Assembly (NCBI GenBank): GCA_036346225.1
Contig: JARFIW010000668.1
Coordinates: 372,001 to 436,000, forward strand
Reading direction: 5' to 3'
Length of the DNA stretch: 64,000 nt
Source of the DNA: Platerodrilus igneus
Taxonomy: Eukaryota; Arthropoda; Insecta; Coleoptera; Lycidae
Of this stretch, positions 40,260 through 52,031 are shown piece after piece. The notes beneath the pieces are model-generated. The model searched no databases. It was not told the DNA's origin and saw only the letters and a program-made list of their open reading frames with translations. Both the position numbers and the translations under genes were made by a program. The first letter of the stretch is position 1. Every line of letters begins with the position of its first letter.

Positions 40260-41762
40260 AGTTAATTTCTTTCACACTATCAGACCTCAACGTTTTTAAC
40301 AGTTTTACAACAAAAATTTAAGCTTTTAAACTGACGACTTGAAATTATTTTCAGTAGTTGTCACTGTCAGTCATAAAATAAATGTCTGTTAGGGCTCCTA
40401 CGGACACAGATGCATATCGCGTGCATTAACGCGTTTTTAAAATAGTGCAATTTTGAATGTTGCAAACTCTCTCAATTGATTTTGTTATAAAATATTTCAA
40501 CGAAACATGTTGAATCTAACTTGTTAGTGAAATATTTTTAGTAAAACTCCATGTGAAACTGTAAAATACTTAAATATCAAAAAACCACTGCACTACTGCA
40601 AAAAGAGAGTTATTTATGCGCTATTGCAAAAAGTTACTTATATAAAAAGTACTAACTTTTTGCGCGATCGTAAAAATAAATATTTATACATGTTGAATTA
40701 TAAACATGTCAAGGAGCGACACTAGAAGTAGTGCAATATAAAAGGTTACTTTGACATTTAACAAAATAAAAAAATAAGTAAATTTTTTGCCGAGTATTAG
40801 TATGTAAATTTGGCAGAATATTTCGAGTTTAAAACAAAATTTACAGTCACTATTTCGGTATCCATTTTGCAATTAGTTAATAAGTCAGATGAATTGCATC
40901 GAAATATTTTTTTAATGTTACTGCTACGATAAATTACAGCTTCTCGATTAATTACATAGTTTGGATTTAATTTTTACGAGGCAAGATTAAATTTATGGCA
41001 ATGATCTTAGATAATGACACGATCATCATTTATTTTTTGTAGTATCGCTACTGAATTGATTTATAGTTTGCTCTTTAAAACACGACCGGTATATTAACAA
41101 ACGAGTTTTACGATCAGTGGATAATAAACAACATTAAAATTGTTGTGGTATTGCAGGAATATTTAGTTACGTTATAATTTGAAAATGACTGGGATTATAA
41201 GTAGGTTACAAAAAATATAATGTGGAAGCTATATGGGTTGCCTGTATTTTGCTATTTCAGTTTTACATTAGCTTAAACGTTTTCCCACATAGCCTGAGAG
41301 GCTTTCAGCTTACATGTGAAACTAAGTTTGTGACTCGAAAGTCCTGGGGTGAACTATAGGCGAAAAACTTCGACATTTTTGCACTTTTTAGTTTTTTGCT
41401 TAACTCCTAAACAAACCCCTTACAGAAAATTTGATACTTAACAAAATTAAATTAGACAAAATTTCCTCCAAATGCAACTCTTATATGTAGAGTGTGGTTT
41501 CTATTGTACAGAACTTTGAATTTAGATGGGATTTTGCAAAAAATCTTAAAAGGTAGGTAATTTCGACACGTTTTTAATCGTTTACGGTGCCCAATATATT
41601 TTTTGATAACTATTAATATACGTACATGTATGTAGAAGTCTTCAAGAAAAAAATAGTAACAGCTTCAAAATCAAAATAGTCTTTATTATTTTTAAAAGTC
41701 AAACATTTGAAATTGTAAGGTTTATTATTTACATATGACGTGATGATAATTTTAACATGTAA
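40260..41762. other. AT-rich sequence, no gene recognised
   Basis: No domain, repeat copy or structured RNA recognised. It separates the BEL/Pao element from the decayed gene that ends at about 41763. Confidence 0.4.
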
Positions 41763-43530
41763 CTATATTTTAATGCGTTTGCAAAACCCAGGTTGAGTTT
41801 CTTCAGCTCCCCAAAACTGTTCATGTTCTACGTCCTCTTCCAGTCATTTGTCGTTAACTGAAAGAAAAGTAATAATGAAAACTGACAAACAGATGATAAT
41901 GATAATTAAAATAGGTGAAGTGGTAATGATAATCGACCTATTCACAATATTTACATATTATAAAATGATGATAGAAACATATAAGATAATTACCCAGTTT
42001 TTCCAAGTAACAAATGTCTTCTTCATCCACATTGCCCACCTCGGTGACGTTTCCGTCAGCTACCTTTTCAATCTCTATAGATGGTGCATTGTAGCCTAAA
42101 AAGCCCGCGCAATTTCTGCAGATGGTTGTACAGTGTAGGCCAAATATTCTGTAGGTGTACGTACCTTACATGTAATTTTCCAATGCTCCACCCGAAGGTA
42201 CTACATGGACCAAGAAACGAGCTTTTTGCAGGTGTACGTACCGTTATACCCTTCTTACAGCTACAAAATACTAGTTGCAACAATGACTGGGGTGTTGGTT
42301 CTTATTTCATTGGAACGGGGGTGAGGAAACCAAGGTTATCTCATTACCACCTCTATTTGAGTGGGTCGAGCTGTTTCCAAGCCAGCACCAAACTCAAAGA
42401 ACCGTTCTGAAACAGTGTTGGTGGTAATCTTAGCAAGCTGAACTTTCCCTTAGTGGACATTTTAATGAAGAGGTGGTATCTCTGCTCACTTCACTGAATT
42501 GTAGTCGCTTCAGTGCCTATAGTGCAACGAAAAAAATCTTCTCTTCTGCTTTGCCGATTTGGGCTACTGACGCAGATGCCTTGTTAAAGACAAAAGCGAC
42601 TTCTTCAAAGTAAAGTTTTTTTTCAAAGAGAGCACATACTTTTTCCAAGTCAAAAAAGAGACGACGTTGTTTCGTAACTAGAAAAAGCGCGAGCAAATAG
42701 AAGGTAGCCAGGATCATATTGATACGATAAAGTCGGGAAGTATGTATCAGGTTTGCCACCCCTTCCTGGTTTAAAAACGTATACATTGCTTTTGTTTTGA
42801 TTAAGAAGCCCCGTCAACATCCTCACTTACTATAACTAATGCTATCAAAACTAGCCGTTCGTGACAAGGCTGTATTGACAATGAGTACATCCGTATTTTC
42901 TGATGCCTTTAACTCTTGTAGAGTCTTCTTCGAAACGTGTTTTCAAAATTTGAATGAGGTGAATCCTATTTATTGCTTTCATTTTCTAAGAACTTCTCTT
43001 CAGACACCGCAAGGATTATTCTCTTATCGAACATGATGACGACTGAAGTCTTTATTTTGAAACGACGAGCCCTTTCTGAACTTTTAGTACCACATTAATT
43101 AACATCACTTGGATAACCATCGAACACATTTACTAATGATCTGTATTGCCTCTTGATATAGCCGACGTACTCGTTTCAGATTCGATCAAATGATTCATTC
43201 CTTTTCTACACAACTTTGTGAAGAAGATATCCTCCATCCGCAATAGTCATCTTATTCTCCAACAACGACGTTTGCATATATGCAGCCTTGAAAGCATTGT
43301 ATAGTAGAGATTTGGTGCATTTACGTAATCCCACTTCACTGAACAAGGACAGGGGATAAAGCGCAAGTTCATAGATGAAGTACTGCTTTACATCGTCTTC
43401 AGACTTTTGCTACACAGATTCTTTGAAACAACATTATTAGATCCAAAGCAGTAAACACTTCTGAGTCCACTTTCAACATGTTTGTGCTATTAGCAAATTT
43501 GTTACGTTCATTTTCTATAGGTTGTCTATT
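41763..43530 (-). pseudogene. uncharacterised arthropod protein family, C-terminal half
   Basis: Minus strand, frameshifted. It can be read as RICVAKSEDDVKQYFIYELA, LRKCTKSLLYNAFKA, IADGGYLLHKVV, VNVFDGYPSDVN, SEEKFLENE, then ILQLVFCSCKKG and a Cys-rich stretch FGLHCTTICRNCAGFLGYN, then EDICYLEKLG. This order of motifs (FDGYP, a Cys-rich tail after LIFC.CKKG) belongs to a large uncharacterised protein family common in arthropod and cnidarian gene sets; I cannot name it or its function. A GTAATT/TTTCTTTCAG pair (41993/41858) may mark a last intron. A SINE fragment interrupts the Cys-rich part. Confidence 0.68.
42166..42229 (-). mobile_element. 5'-truncated SINE, copy S4, with target-site duplication
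   Basis: 64 bp matching only the 3' tail of the SINE family (GCTCGTTTCTTGG...TAGTACCTTCGGGTGG...ATTGGAAAATTACATG on the minus strand). It is flanked by the 13-bp direct repeat AGGTGTACGTACC at 42153-42165 and 42230-42242. 5' truncation plus a target duplication is the signature of LINE-type target-primed reverse transcription. It splits the Cys-rich coding region of the surrounding gene remnant. Confidence 0.9.
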
Positions 43531-44145
43531 CCTAATTAAATATCACGTTGCTGCTACTTTCTTTTGCTTATTTCAAATTTAGGATACGTTGTAATTAGGC
43601 AACCAATGTTACTCTGTATACACCGCTAGTACTATATTTAATATTGTATAGATAGTTATTCGACTTTGTTTTGATAGTTGTCAGATGAAAAATAAATTGA
43701 GACTGTTTTTAACTTTACTTTGTATTTCATCTGTATACGTAATGTGTTTGAACTTTAAGCGAGCAATTACCAATTCCTATTCAAAATTTCTTCCTTTCGG
43801 TTAATTGGTAAGTAGCCGTCAGTTGTTAAGTTTCTAAAGTTAGTGCCTGTTTTTTAGCTCGTCCATGGTTGGGTTTCCGTTGTAGAATAAAGAGTGGATA
43901 TTTACCTTTATACTCGTACTATTACTACCTACCTGAGGTTTACCTCCTGGTATATATTTTGCCACTTTACGGGAGTACTAGTTGCTGATGTTGGAGATTT
44001 GCTGTCATAAAGAACTGCCAACAAGTAAAATAATATAGAATTAGGAGTAGAAGTATAGGACAACAGTGTTTTCAAATTTCCCTACTGAGAGTGCCAAAAT
44101 TATCAAAACAAACACAACTTTGATAATTTAAGAAAACAATACCGA
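43531..44145. other. sequence between gene half and gypsy remnant, unassigned
   Basis: No coding content recognised. It may contain LTR material of the gypsy remnant, but I found no matching second copy. Confidence 0.35.
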
Positions 44146-44358
44146 AGTGGGACGTTAGAAATAATCGAGCCCTCGTTGGGTATGCCAGAGCTTGACGAGA
44201 TTCTCCGTCTTGGAGTCGTCGAGCCTTCTATTAGTACATGGTCAAGTTTTATTGTATTAGTGAAGAAGAAAATTTCTTTAGGATATAAGACCGAATATTT
44301 TCGAAGTATTCGGGATCAGGAGAAGGATGTTAAGGATCAAGAATATACAAATCGTTGA
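44146..44358 (+). pseudogene. Ty3/gypsy reverse transcriptase start, plus strand
   Basis: MPELDEILRLGVVEPSISTW followed by SSFIVLVKKK is the segment just before the first RT catalytic motif of Ty3/gypsy elements (EL...LG.IEPS.S.WSSP.VLVKK pattern). The frame then loses similarity. It is on the opposite strand to the integrase pieces next to it, so the remnant is rearranged. Confidence 0.75.
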
Positions 44359-44381
44359 ATTCTGATAATTGTCCGAAATGA

Positions 44382-45100
44382 TCACCGAAGAGTATGTGTT
44401 TTTCTGCCGAACAACGCGAAGAAAGTTGTACAGCCTATAACGTCATGTTTGGATGTACGGATGGCACAAGCAAGTTGGGAAAGGTTGACACCCCAGTGAC
44501 GATGGTTCTTACGGACATAAAAAGCTTTCATAGTCTTGATAGTGCGGTTGATGCGTTCCGCAGGATTGGCTTGGGGGGTGATACCGGGTGGTGAAAAGAA
44601 TTTTGGAATGGTAACCGCCACATAAGGATGTAAATTGACGATTACGAAACTGTGAACCGTTATCAGTGATGAGATATTGCGGAACACTAAAAAGTAAGAA
44701 GATTTGTTTATCCAGGATTTTAGTAACGACTGGTGCAGTGGCTTTGCGTAAAGTAAAGAAAAGAAGAAATTTTGTGAAATAGTCAGTCACTACAAAAAGG
44801 TAAGAATATCCTTTGGTAGAACGAGGAAGAGGACTTACCAGATCACAAGACATGACCTGCAAAGGGTAAGAAGGTTTAGCCTTAGGAGCAAAGAACCCGA
44901 GAGGAGGTCATGTTCTACCTTACGGGTTGCACAAATCGGTAACGTCGGATGTAGCGAGCGACATCAGGTCGGATACAAGGCCAATGATATTTCTGAAAGA
45001 GACGCGCAGAAGTTTTAGCCACACCACAGTAACCGGAAGTGGGCGGATCGTGGTGAAGAAAATCAGATGTTGAACGGGACGCCAATTGAAATGATACCAA
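44382..45100 (-). pseudogene. Ty3/gypsy integrase, zinc-binding and catalytic domains
   Basis: Minus strand. Zinc-binding region LHHDPPTSGYCGVAKTSARL and RPDVARYIRRYRFVQPVR, where the CxxC pair is lost (YRFVQ). Catalytic core: CDLVSPLPRSTKGYSYLFVV (first Asp), YLITDNGSQF (second Asp) and, after a frameshift, PQANPAERINRTIKTM (Glu). The D,D,E residues are thus recognisable. IN joins retroelement cDNA into the genome; this copy is broken by frameshifts near 44690 and 44890. Confidence 0.85.
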
Positions 45101-45739
45101 AGTAAAACAAAATAACGAACGAGAAAGAAAAGAAACAAAAAGAAAGGAAAGAGGAAAGACATGGAGTAGGCAATCAACAAGGACAAAGATGGAGCGGCAT
45201 CACTACTGCAAAATCGTCAACGGACGGATGTCTCATAAAGAAACATAGAAATTGTAACCTCACGAAAAGGATCGGTTTCCGGTACGAAGAAACCCAAAAG
45301 GAAGGATAGGTGCGAGGAAGAAACTAGCAGTAACAGCCAAATACGACAAAAACGTTAAGCCTCAAGTATGCAACGGAATGATCAAAAACTGCTGAGACAA
45401 GAAACGAGATGCCATCTACTGTGGAAACAAGAGCCGTTTCAAACGGACAAAAAAATAGCTAATAGACTTGACAATTCGACAGCGTCGCCGTTTCCAAAGT
45501 AAAGTAAGCGGGGTCTGCAAAGCATTCCACAGGAAGCAAATGGTGAAGTAGCACCAAGTCAGCATAAAGTCGACAGCAAAGAAAACCAGCAGAACAATAC
45601 AGTCGAAGGAAGGGAGAAAACAAATTCAAAACGGCAACTAGTAAAGAGTTCGGAGATAACTAAGAAGACAAAGCAGTCATTATAAGAAAGTGGGAAGAGG
45701 AGATCTTTAACTACTTTACGCTTTCTGCGTCGCCAGAAG

Positions 45740-45955
45740 GAGAACAATGCCACATCGGGAACATCAGGCTCGTCAGGATGAACAGGTTTAAGATCTTTAA
45801 CGTGCAAAATATTTTGGCACCGGCATGATTCGTAAGTTCGTAAGGAGATACAACTCTACTAATAGGAAAGGGCCGACAAATTTAAGGGCGAGTTTGGCGT
45901 TGACATGACGTGAAGCGTCGGAAAGAAAGTAGTTACGACGTCAAACAGAATCTTC
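45740..45955 (-). pseudogene. Ty3/gypsy integrase C-terminal region, out of order
   Basis: Minus strand RYYFLSDASRHVNAKLALKF followed by VGPFPI.RVVSPYEL and HVKDLKPVHPDEPD, the small DNA-binding/GPF-type region that normally follows the integrase core. Here it lies about 640 bp upstream of the zinc-binding domain on the same strand, the reverse of normal order. Either two element copies were joined head to tail and deleted, or the region was rearranged. Confidence 0.72.
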
Positions 45956-45958
45956 TAA

Positions 45959-46020
45959 TGTGTGTGTGTGTGTGCGTGCGTGCGTGTGCGCGCGCACACA
46001 CGCGTGTGCATGCAGGCGTG

Positions 46021-46052
<32 letters not shown>

Positions 46053-46110
46053 TGTGCGAGTGTTTGTGTGTGTGGGTATGTGCGTATAAAGTGTGTGTGT
46101 GTATGTGCTG
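45959..46110. repeat. (TG/CG)n alternating purine-pyrimidine repeat
   Basis: About 150 bp of TG, CG and GTGC units with little interruption, including CGCGCGCACACACGCGTGTG. Alternating purine-pyrimidine DNA of this length can adopt Z-form under supercoiling. Confidence 0.92.
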
Positions 46111-46149
46111 GAGCCCCATCTGAAATTTCATGAATAAAATATTTAGTCC

Positions 46150-48345
46150 CGTTATGTTACTTTTATTTTTATATATATGGTGATAACACCGACCAAGGTG
46201 CGGTCATTGTCTACCTTATGTACATATATTAACCATTCTATTTTAGGTAGTCTATATATTGTACCGTGCTTGATCTTACACCCACCCCAATCTACGACTA
46301 GTGCGAGTCCAGCATCCTCTTTGTGCATGTTGCGGTTGTACCGTACCATGTGTAATAATTGTTTTACCTTTTCGTTTCAAATGTAGGCAGTGGAAGTTTT
46401 GACCAAACATTTTTACTATACAAGCCTTTCCTGTTTCTTGGGTTGACTGACAATTCACTTGTTTTCCTCCTATATCTCCACTGCTGGTCAACATTATCGC
46501 ATCAGTCATTACAAATGGTGCGTGCTGAACAAACCACGCCTTCAGTTTGCGGGAGCACGCCTCTTCTCTAGCAACTCTGGAGGGTCTTATTTTAACGTGC
46601 TGCTCAGATGAAACTGCAGTCACTTGGCAGAAGGGTTCCATGACATCACAAATGTATTGCATATGGATGTTTGTTCCAACATCCTTCCAAACATACCTTT
46701 CCCTATATCGCTCAGGTGAGCAGTATGCCATGTTAGTGAATACAAAGCATTATGAACGAGGTTATGTTCTCTGACAGCTCGCCCATGTGCATGATTGGTA
46801 TGGATTTTTTCGACACTGTTTGGTATATAAATAAGAAACAGCAAATTTTTTAATTCACTACCTGTCATAATGGCCACAAGGCATCCCATAAACGACATTA
46901 GGAGGTGGAACTCTCTAAGCTTCACAATTACATTTTCTAAATCAGGATCTTCACTATGAAATATATACATAGCCTTCATTTACAAAGACCGATCAAAGGT
47001 CACTACACAACTCTTGAGTTCCATTTCGTGACATTTATCAACTGCAGTCCGATGAGAAGTGCATAGTGTGTCACTGTTTGAATGTGGTTCATTGATAAAT
47101 GGTAAACAAAGTATTGCAGAACGGGCGTACTCTTTTCTGTTCGTTACTACTTCCATAAAATCGTTCCATCCTCGACGACCAGGAAAATCCCCCCTACTAA
47201 TCCTACAACCATACAGTACCGGTGACAAACGGTGGTATGTTTCTGGTAATTTTCATGTCTAGTACAGTGATCTTTTTAAAGCCATCATTCATTTCACATT
47301 TTTGCAGTTATTCGGTGTCAGTTCCTCGACAATCTCTCTGATAAACATATAGGTAGTATCTTCATACGTTCTTCAGGAAGTGCGGAAGAGTAAAGGGGCA
47401 CACACATTATCCCTCCCATTGAATGGAATGTATTTCGTCCATTGAGAGTGTTGATATTGCAATCAGCGTTGTCAAACACGAACTAACAGTATGCTGATTG
47501 TAAAAGTTCGGGTTTCTGTGACCGTAGCGCGTTTCTTCCCACTAGGATGTACTGAATATTAAGAATAACACCATTTTAATCAACAATCTGGCTTCAAATT
47601 TTTTGTAAATATAAACACTTGTTCTATTCAAGATAGAGGAGAGAAAAGAACTGGGCCTGGCTGCTGTCATGATTGCATGTGAAAGCGACACTGTTTTCTT
47701 TTTCCACTTTTCCAAGTAACCTTTCTTATGTTTCACGACCATTGTTTCAAGCAGGACATAGAATGTGACTGGTATGACAGAACTAATATGTAATAGGAAG
47801 TTGGTATTAGCCGGTTGGTATTGCTGTAAGTTGTACACCATAAAGTGTATGTCTTCTAGAACAATTTCTAATGCTGCGTTTACAACTCTGATGCGTTCTT
47901 CTTGTACGCTTGTTTTCCTGCTCTCGTAGACAGCATCACTAAGAATTTTGTGTCGAATATTTCAGAAACAAATGTTATGTAGTGAGCTTGCTTAACATAC
48001 ACCATATTTTTGAAACATACCAGATTTGAATGTCCTCACATCTGTCCGATGTTTCCAGTCTACTAGATTTAATAACTCTTAGACAAAAAATAGGCATTCC
48101 TCTGAGTGCTTTTCAAGATAGGAATAAATTATCTACATTGCCATGTCAATACGAGTTAAAGGTTGTTGTCCTCGCTGACACCAGGCGTCAACTCCAATTA
48201 AGTTTAATTCGCTACCATTTAAGCACTCAACAATATGTTGACCGCATTCATTCCTAGCAGCAGCTGCTGCCTTACACAGAGTTTCACGACTCTGTGAATT
48301 TGGTATCTGTGGTTATTTGGTTTCAGTTTCTATCGCTCTGTAAAT
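46150..48345 (-). pseudogene. uncharacterised arthropod protein family, N-terminal and central half
   Basis: Minus strand with several frameshifts. From 5' to 3': CLNGSELNLIGVDAWCQRG; TFYVLLETMVVKHKKGYLEK; IYKKFEARLLIKM; FVFDNADCNINTLNGRNTFH then SMGGI; GRRGWNDFMEVV; CVVTFDRSL; NVIVKLREFHLLMSFMGCLV; YIPNSVEKI; SSEQHVKIRPSRVARE; and FGQNFHCLHLKRKGKTII. These motifs in this order belong to the same uncharacterised family as 41763-43530, which continues where this half stops. The gene was thus cut by about 2.6 kb of foreign DNA. The N-terminus is lost at the Tigger element (48428). Confidence 0.7.
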
Positions 48346-48703
48346 GCTGTGGTGACTCCGTGCCCACATAAAAAACATTGAGGATAATAAAGAACAGGAT
48401 TAAAGTGATGCTGTCTAAAATGCTATTCAGTGGTACCTCGACATACGAGTTTAATTCATTCCGTAACTTTGCTCATATGTCAAATTGCTCGTATCTCAAA
48501 GCAATTTTCCTCATTGAAATTAATTGAAATGCCATTAATCCGTTTCAGCTCCCAAAAAACCACTTCAGTTGTATTTGTTAAGTGTTTTTGAATAAGAAAA
48601 ATGTATTTATAAGAAGAAACATTTATTTATAAATAACAAATACATATTCTATAAAAAGAAATAAGAAATAATAAAAGAAAAAGTGAAGTGCTTATGGAAG
48701 CGC

Positions 48704-48853
48704 TTAGTTTTCACCATTGGTTTTCGCTTTTTTCGTCACGCCTTGCTCATTTTCACCTGCAGATCGCTTAAAGAAACCGTCCAAGGAGCTTTGTTTCTTT
48801 TTCCCTTTCAAGTTATTGCAGAAATGAGTTATGCGAGTTTTGTTGAACAACTT
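48704..48853 (-). pseudogene. Tigger transposase C-terminus, distal part
   Basis: Reads LFNKTRITHFCNNLKGKKKQ, SSLDGFFKRS, then a basic tail ending KTNGEN. This K(R/K)QSSLD.FF pattern is the usual end of Tigger/pogo transposases. It continues 53761-53845 (EILGMWEKVVDFVDKNHPEK, then VATGNASK): when the LTR element and one AACTT repeat are ignored, codons join in frame at ...SK-LFNK.... The stop lies within the window to the left of 48704 in the 3' flank. Confidence 0.85.
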
Positions 48854-49476
48854 ATTACAACCCCGCCGCGCCGGTACGCGAGCCACTGATGACAGTTAGT
48901 AGCGATATTAGATAAAGTAAAAATGAAGCGCAAATTATGGATGACGTCACACAATATGCAAATTATTGCAACATAATTACACAAATTTTAAAGAAAACCC
49001 CAATGGGGGCACTCACGTGAACATGTAGGGTTTCCTTCAGGATTACTCCATGATGGTCGGCCGTGGCTTCGTTAGTCTTCCGGGCGTCGGCTACTTCGCT
49101 AATCTTTCGGGCGTGGGAATTCTTGAGCCAGGTTGAATCTAAATTCGAATATCTTCTTTCTATATGTAGGGAACGACAGGAACTGGTTTATAAGGAACGA
49201 TAATCAAAGATAAGGGCAAAAGGGATCTACATAACACAAAAAAGGTACGATAAGATATAAGACAGCCACACCTGTTTACATCTCGGAGGCTAGTTCCAAC
49301 GCATATATCGGAAATCTCCCACTATCCTCTTGACCCCACGTCGGCGCAAATCTCGCGCAACGCGCTATCTGAAGTGACTAAATACGCACACAAGTCTCTT
49401 TAAATTTATGGCGCAAAATTCTTACATATTAAAACTTAATTGGGAATGTCTAGTGCCGAATTTTCGGCACGTAACA
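48854..49476 (-). mobile_element. LTR (3' copy by orientation) of the AACTT element
   Basis: 623 bp, about 93-95 percent identical by eye to 53119-53760. It contains a terminal hairpin GTGCCGAA/TTCGGCAC at its outer end (49454-49471) and blocks such as GGGAACGACAGGAACTGG. The LTR divergence shows that the insertion is not very recent. Confidence 0.85.
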
Positions 49477-50151
49477 ATCGCGACAAAGCCATAAAAAAAA
49501 CTTAAAAAAGAAAATGACTGTTAGCACAGTAACATCTTAAAATCTAAATCCTAACTTACCTACATGTATCCTAACTTAAATCCTACAAAATGTTTATTTG
49601 AGGCGCCACCTGGTTTTTTCCGACCAATAACACGTCTTCCGGATTACCAGCAAACGGAAAAGTGCACACACGAGTCTTTGGTGTGGCGCAGTTATAATCG
49701 ACAGCACAAATTTGTCGGGGAGCATGAAACACTGCTTAAACTAAATCAAATGCGACAAGTCGCCTAACCTATATACTAACCTAAAGCTAACATTACAGGT
49801 TTCTAAGTGCAAACACACATGAGCGTTGCATCTAGGCTGTTTCTTCGTTGGAAAAAAAATGCCCAAATTCAAAAATGTTCAAAAGAGTGAGTTACTCTAC
49901 ATTTGAGCAAATTTTTAGTTACTGGTACTCTGGTTTAATAAACAATACACATCAAAACTTGTCCATGACATGGCTGTGAATCAAAAAATTTACCAAACGT
50001 ACCACCTTACTAATTCCTTACATTGCTAACCTAACAAATTACATGTCTACCATCAGGTTAGCTTTTTCACTTAATATTAAAAAAATAATAATTCTCACGT
50101 CTGGTCATAAATACCAAACGTTAGGAAGATAAAAAGATAAAACAAAATCTC

Positions 50152-50457
50152 AAGTTATTATCGAAGATAATAGATAAGATAACGATATTGAGCTTAAGTT
50201 ATTATCAAAGGTAATAGGTAAGATAACGTTATTAAACTAAGGTATTATTAACGGTAATCGGTAAGATAAAGATATTAAACTAAAGTAATTATCAACGGTA
50301 ATAGGTAGGATAACGCAATATTAAACTAAAGCTATTATTAAAAGTAATTGGTAAGACAACGATATTAAAGTAAGGTTATTATCCAAGATAATAAATAAGC
50401 TAAAGATATTAACTTAAGTTATTATCAAGGATAATAGATAAGATAGCGATATAGGTT
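50152..50457. repeat. ~43-bp minisatellite rich in GATAA, about seven units
   Basis: Consensus-like words AAGTTATTATCAA, GGTAATAGGTAAGATAACG and ATATTAAACT recur every ~43 bp. The first unit contains TATTATC-GAA-GATAATA, a hairpin-forming word. Units differ at several positions. It lies in the interior of the AACTT LTR element next to the LTR fragment at 50502. Confidence 0.85.
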
Positions 50458-50501
50458 TTAAAATGTTGCGTTGGAATATCGATATATCTAAAAAATATGC
50501 T

Positions 50502-52031
50502 AGTCTAAGTTATTCAGTACTTTGTAGAATGTAAATAAAACTGTTTAGATAAATTATATAATATAATCACGATAAAAGTATTACAAAAATTTTTATCACA
50601 AAGTGAGGTAATATTGGGGAGTAGCAGCAACGTTTCCTCACACACCAATTAAACATAAATCAGATAAAATGTTAACAAAAGATAAATAGATAAGACACAA
50701 TTGATATGAGTAATCCAGTAGTATTGATTTTTTTTTCTTTTTTTTTTCTTAGTAGCATGCACTTCTATTGTAAAAGGTATCAGAACGACAAAGATATTGC
50801 AAAACAACGGATAGATATTTAAAGTCATATCAAGTAGGAAATAGTTCAACTTACATAAAGTCCTTCTAATAGCTTGGTAAGCCGGATGCACTGGTGTAGC
50901 TTGGCAAAAATTCACAGTCTATTCGCGGGGGTGGAAGTTGTGGTACAACAAACAGGAACACATGCAACACACGCAACTAAGAACAATTAAAGCTAGTATA
51001 ATTCCGATCCCTTCCGCCAAGAATTTTTCGTATTGCGGATCTGCTTCAGCAGAAAGAACTTCGTCAACTTCTGAAGCTAATTTCAGTTGGTACAGGCATT
51101 GTTTGAATACGGTGAAACATTTAAAAGCACGATCCCTCTCACAATCTCGTCTTTAAAAAAAAATGTACGTTCATATTTTATTTACTTATTAAATGCAAGG
51201 TAAATTTCACATATCATTAATACGGAATGAGTTAAACACTTCTGCAATTTCATTTTGTAAATGTTTTAGGGAGTTTAAAACCTGACTAAAGTGGCTCCTT
51301 TAAGAATTCTGTACAAGTTTATTGCACTTACCCTGATAAACAAAAAGGGACCACGAAAACTAGATCGCACACACAGTTCAAATATAAAAAGACAAATCAA
51401 CTAAAAAAACACAATCAATAAAGCAACGCGTATCACTAAGTCAATGTTCCGTAAAACGCACGTGCAGGTCGAGTAAACATGTTCGCTGTTAATATACAGC
51501 TTATACTTCACAAGAAAAGCAACTAAAATCGTGACGTGCTTGTTAATGAACAATTTTAAAATTTATCCCGCATTCATTCTCACTATTTTCAAAGCAACAA
51601 GGAAACAGTATTTTTAACGTAATTAATATATAGGAACAAAGCACAAACTACAACTGCTCATCTGTTTATATTCAATCGTTGTTATTACAACCTCTTATCG
51701 TATATTATCTAGATTCGTATATCCACATAAGGAACAAAATTTATATCAGCGGTTAGACAAGAACGATGCAATCCACTTATTATAATATGACGCATTCATT
51801 CTACTCATTAATTACGAGCTGTTTATCATTTTCGATAAGTTGGAATGTAATTTACGAATAATCCTATTTAAAATTCGTTCCTTGCAATTTATTTATTAAT
51901 TGAAAATCAATCTTCAATTAAACTATCTTTAATTAATACACCCGAGTTATATTGCATACAATTCTGAATTATTCTGAAGTATTTACTAATTGGGTAGTGT
52001 AAAATGTTTAACTACAAAAATGCCCGTTACA
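50502..52031 (-). mobile_element. 3'-truncated long LTR (TGTAACGGGC family)
   Basis: Minus strand starts TGTAACGGGCATTTTTG at 52031 and follows the LTR at 57111-58681 for about 1.5 kb. Blocks shared include GATAAACAGC, ATACTCCCCAATATTACCTCACTTTGT-type sequence near 50600-50625 and CATTCTACAAAGTACTGAAT. Similarity ends at about 50502, about 180 bp before the LTR end of the other copy. No internal region is attached. Confidence 0.8.
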
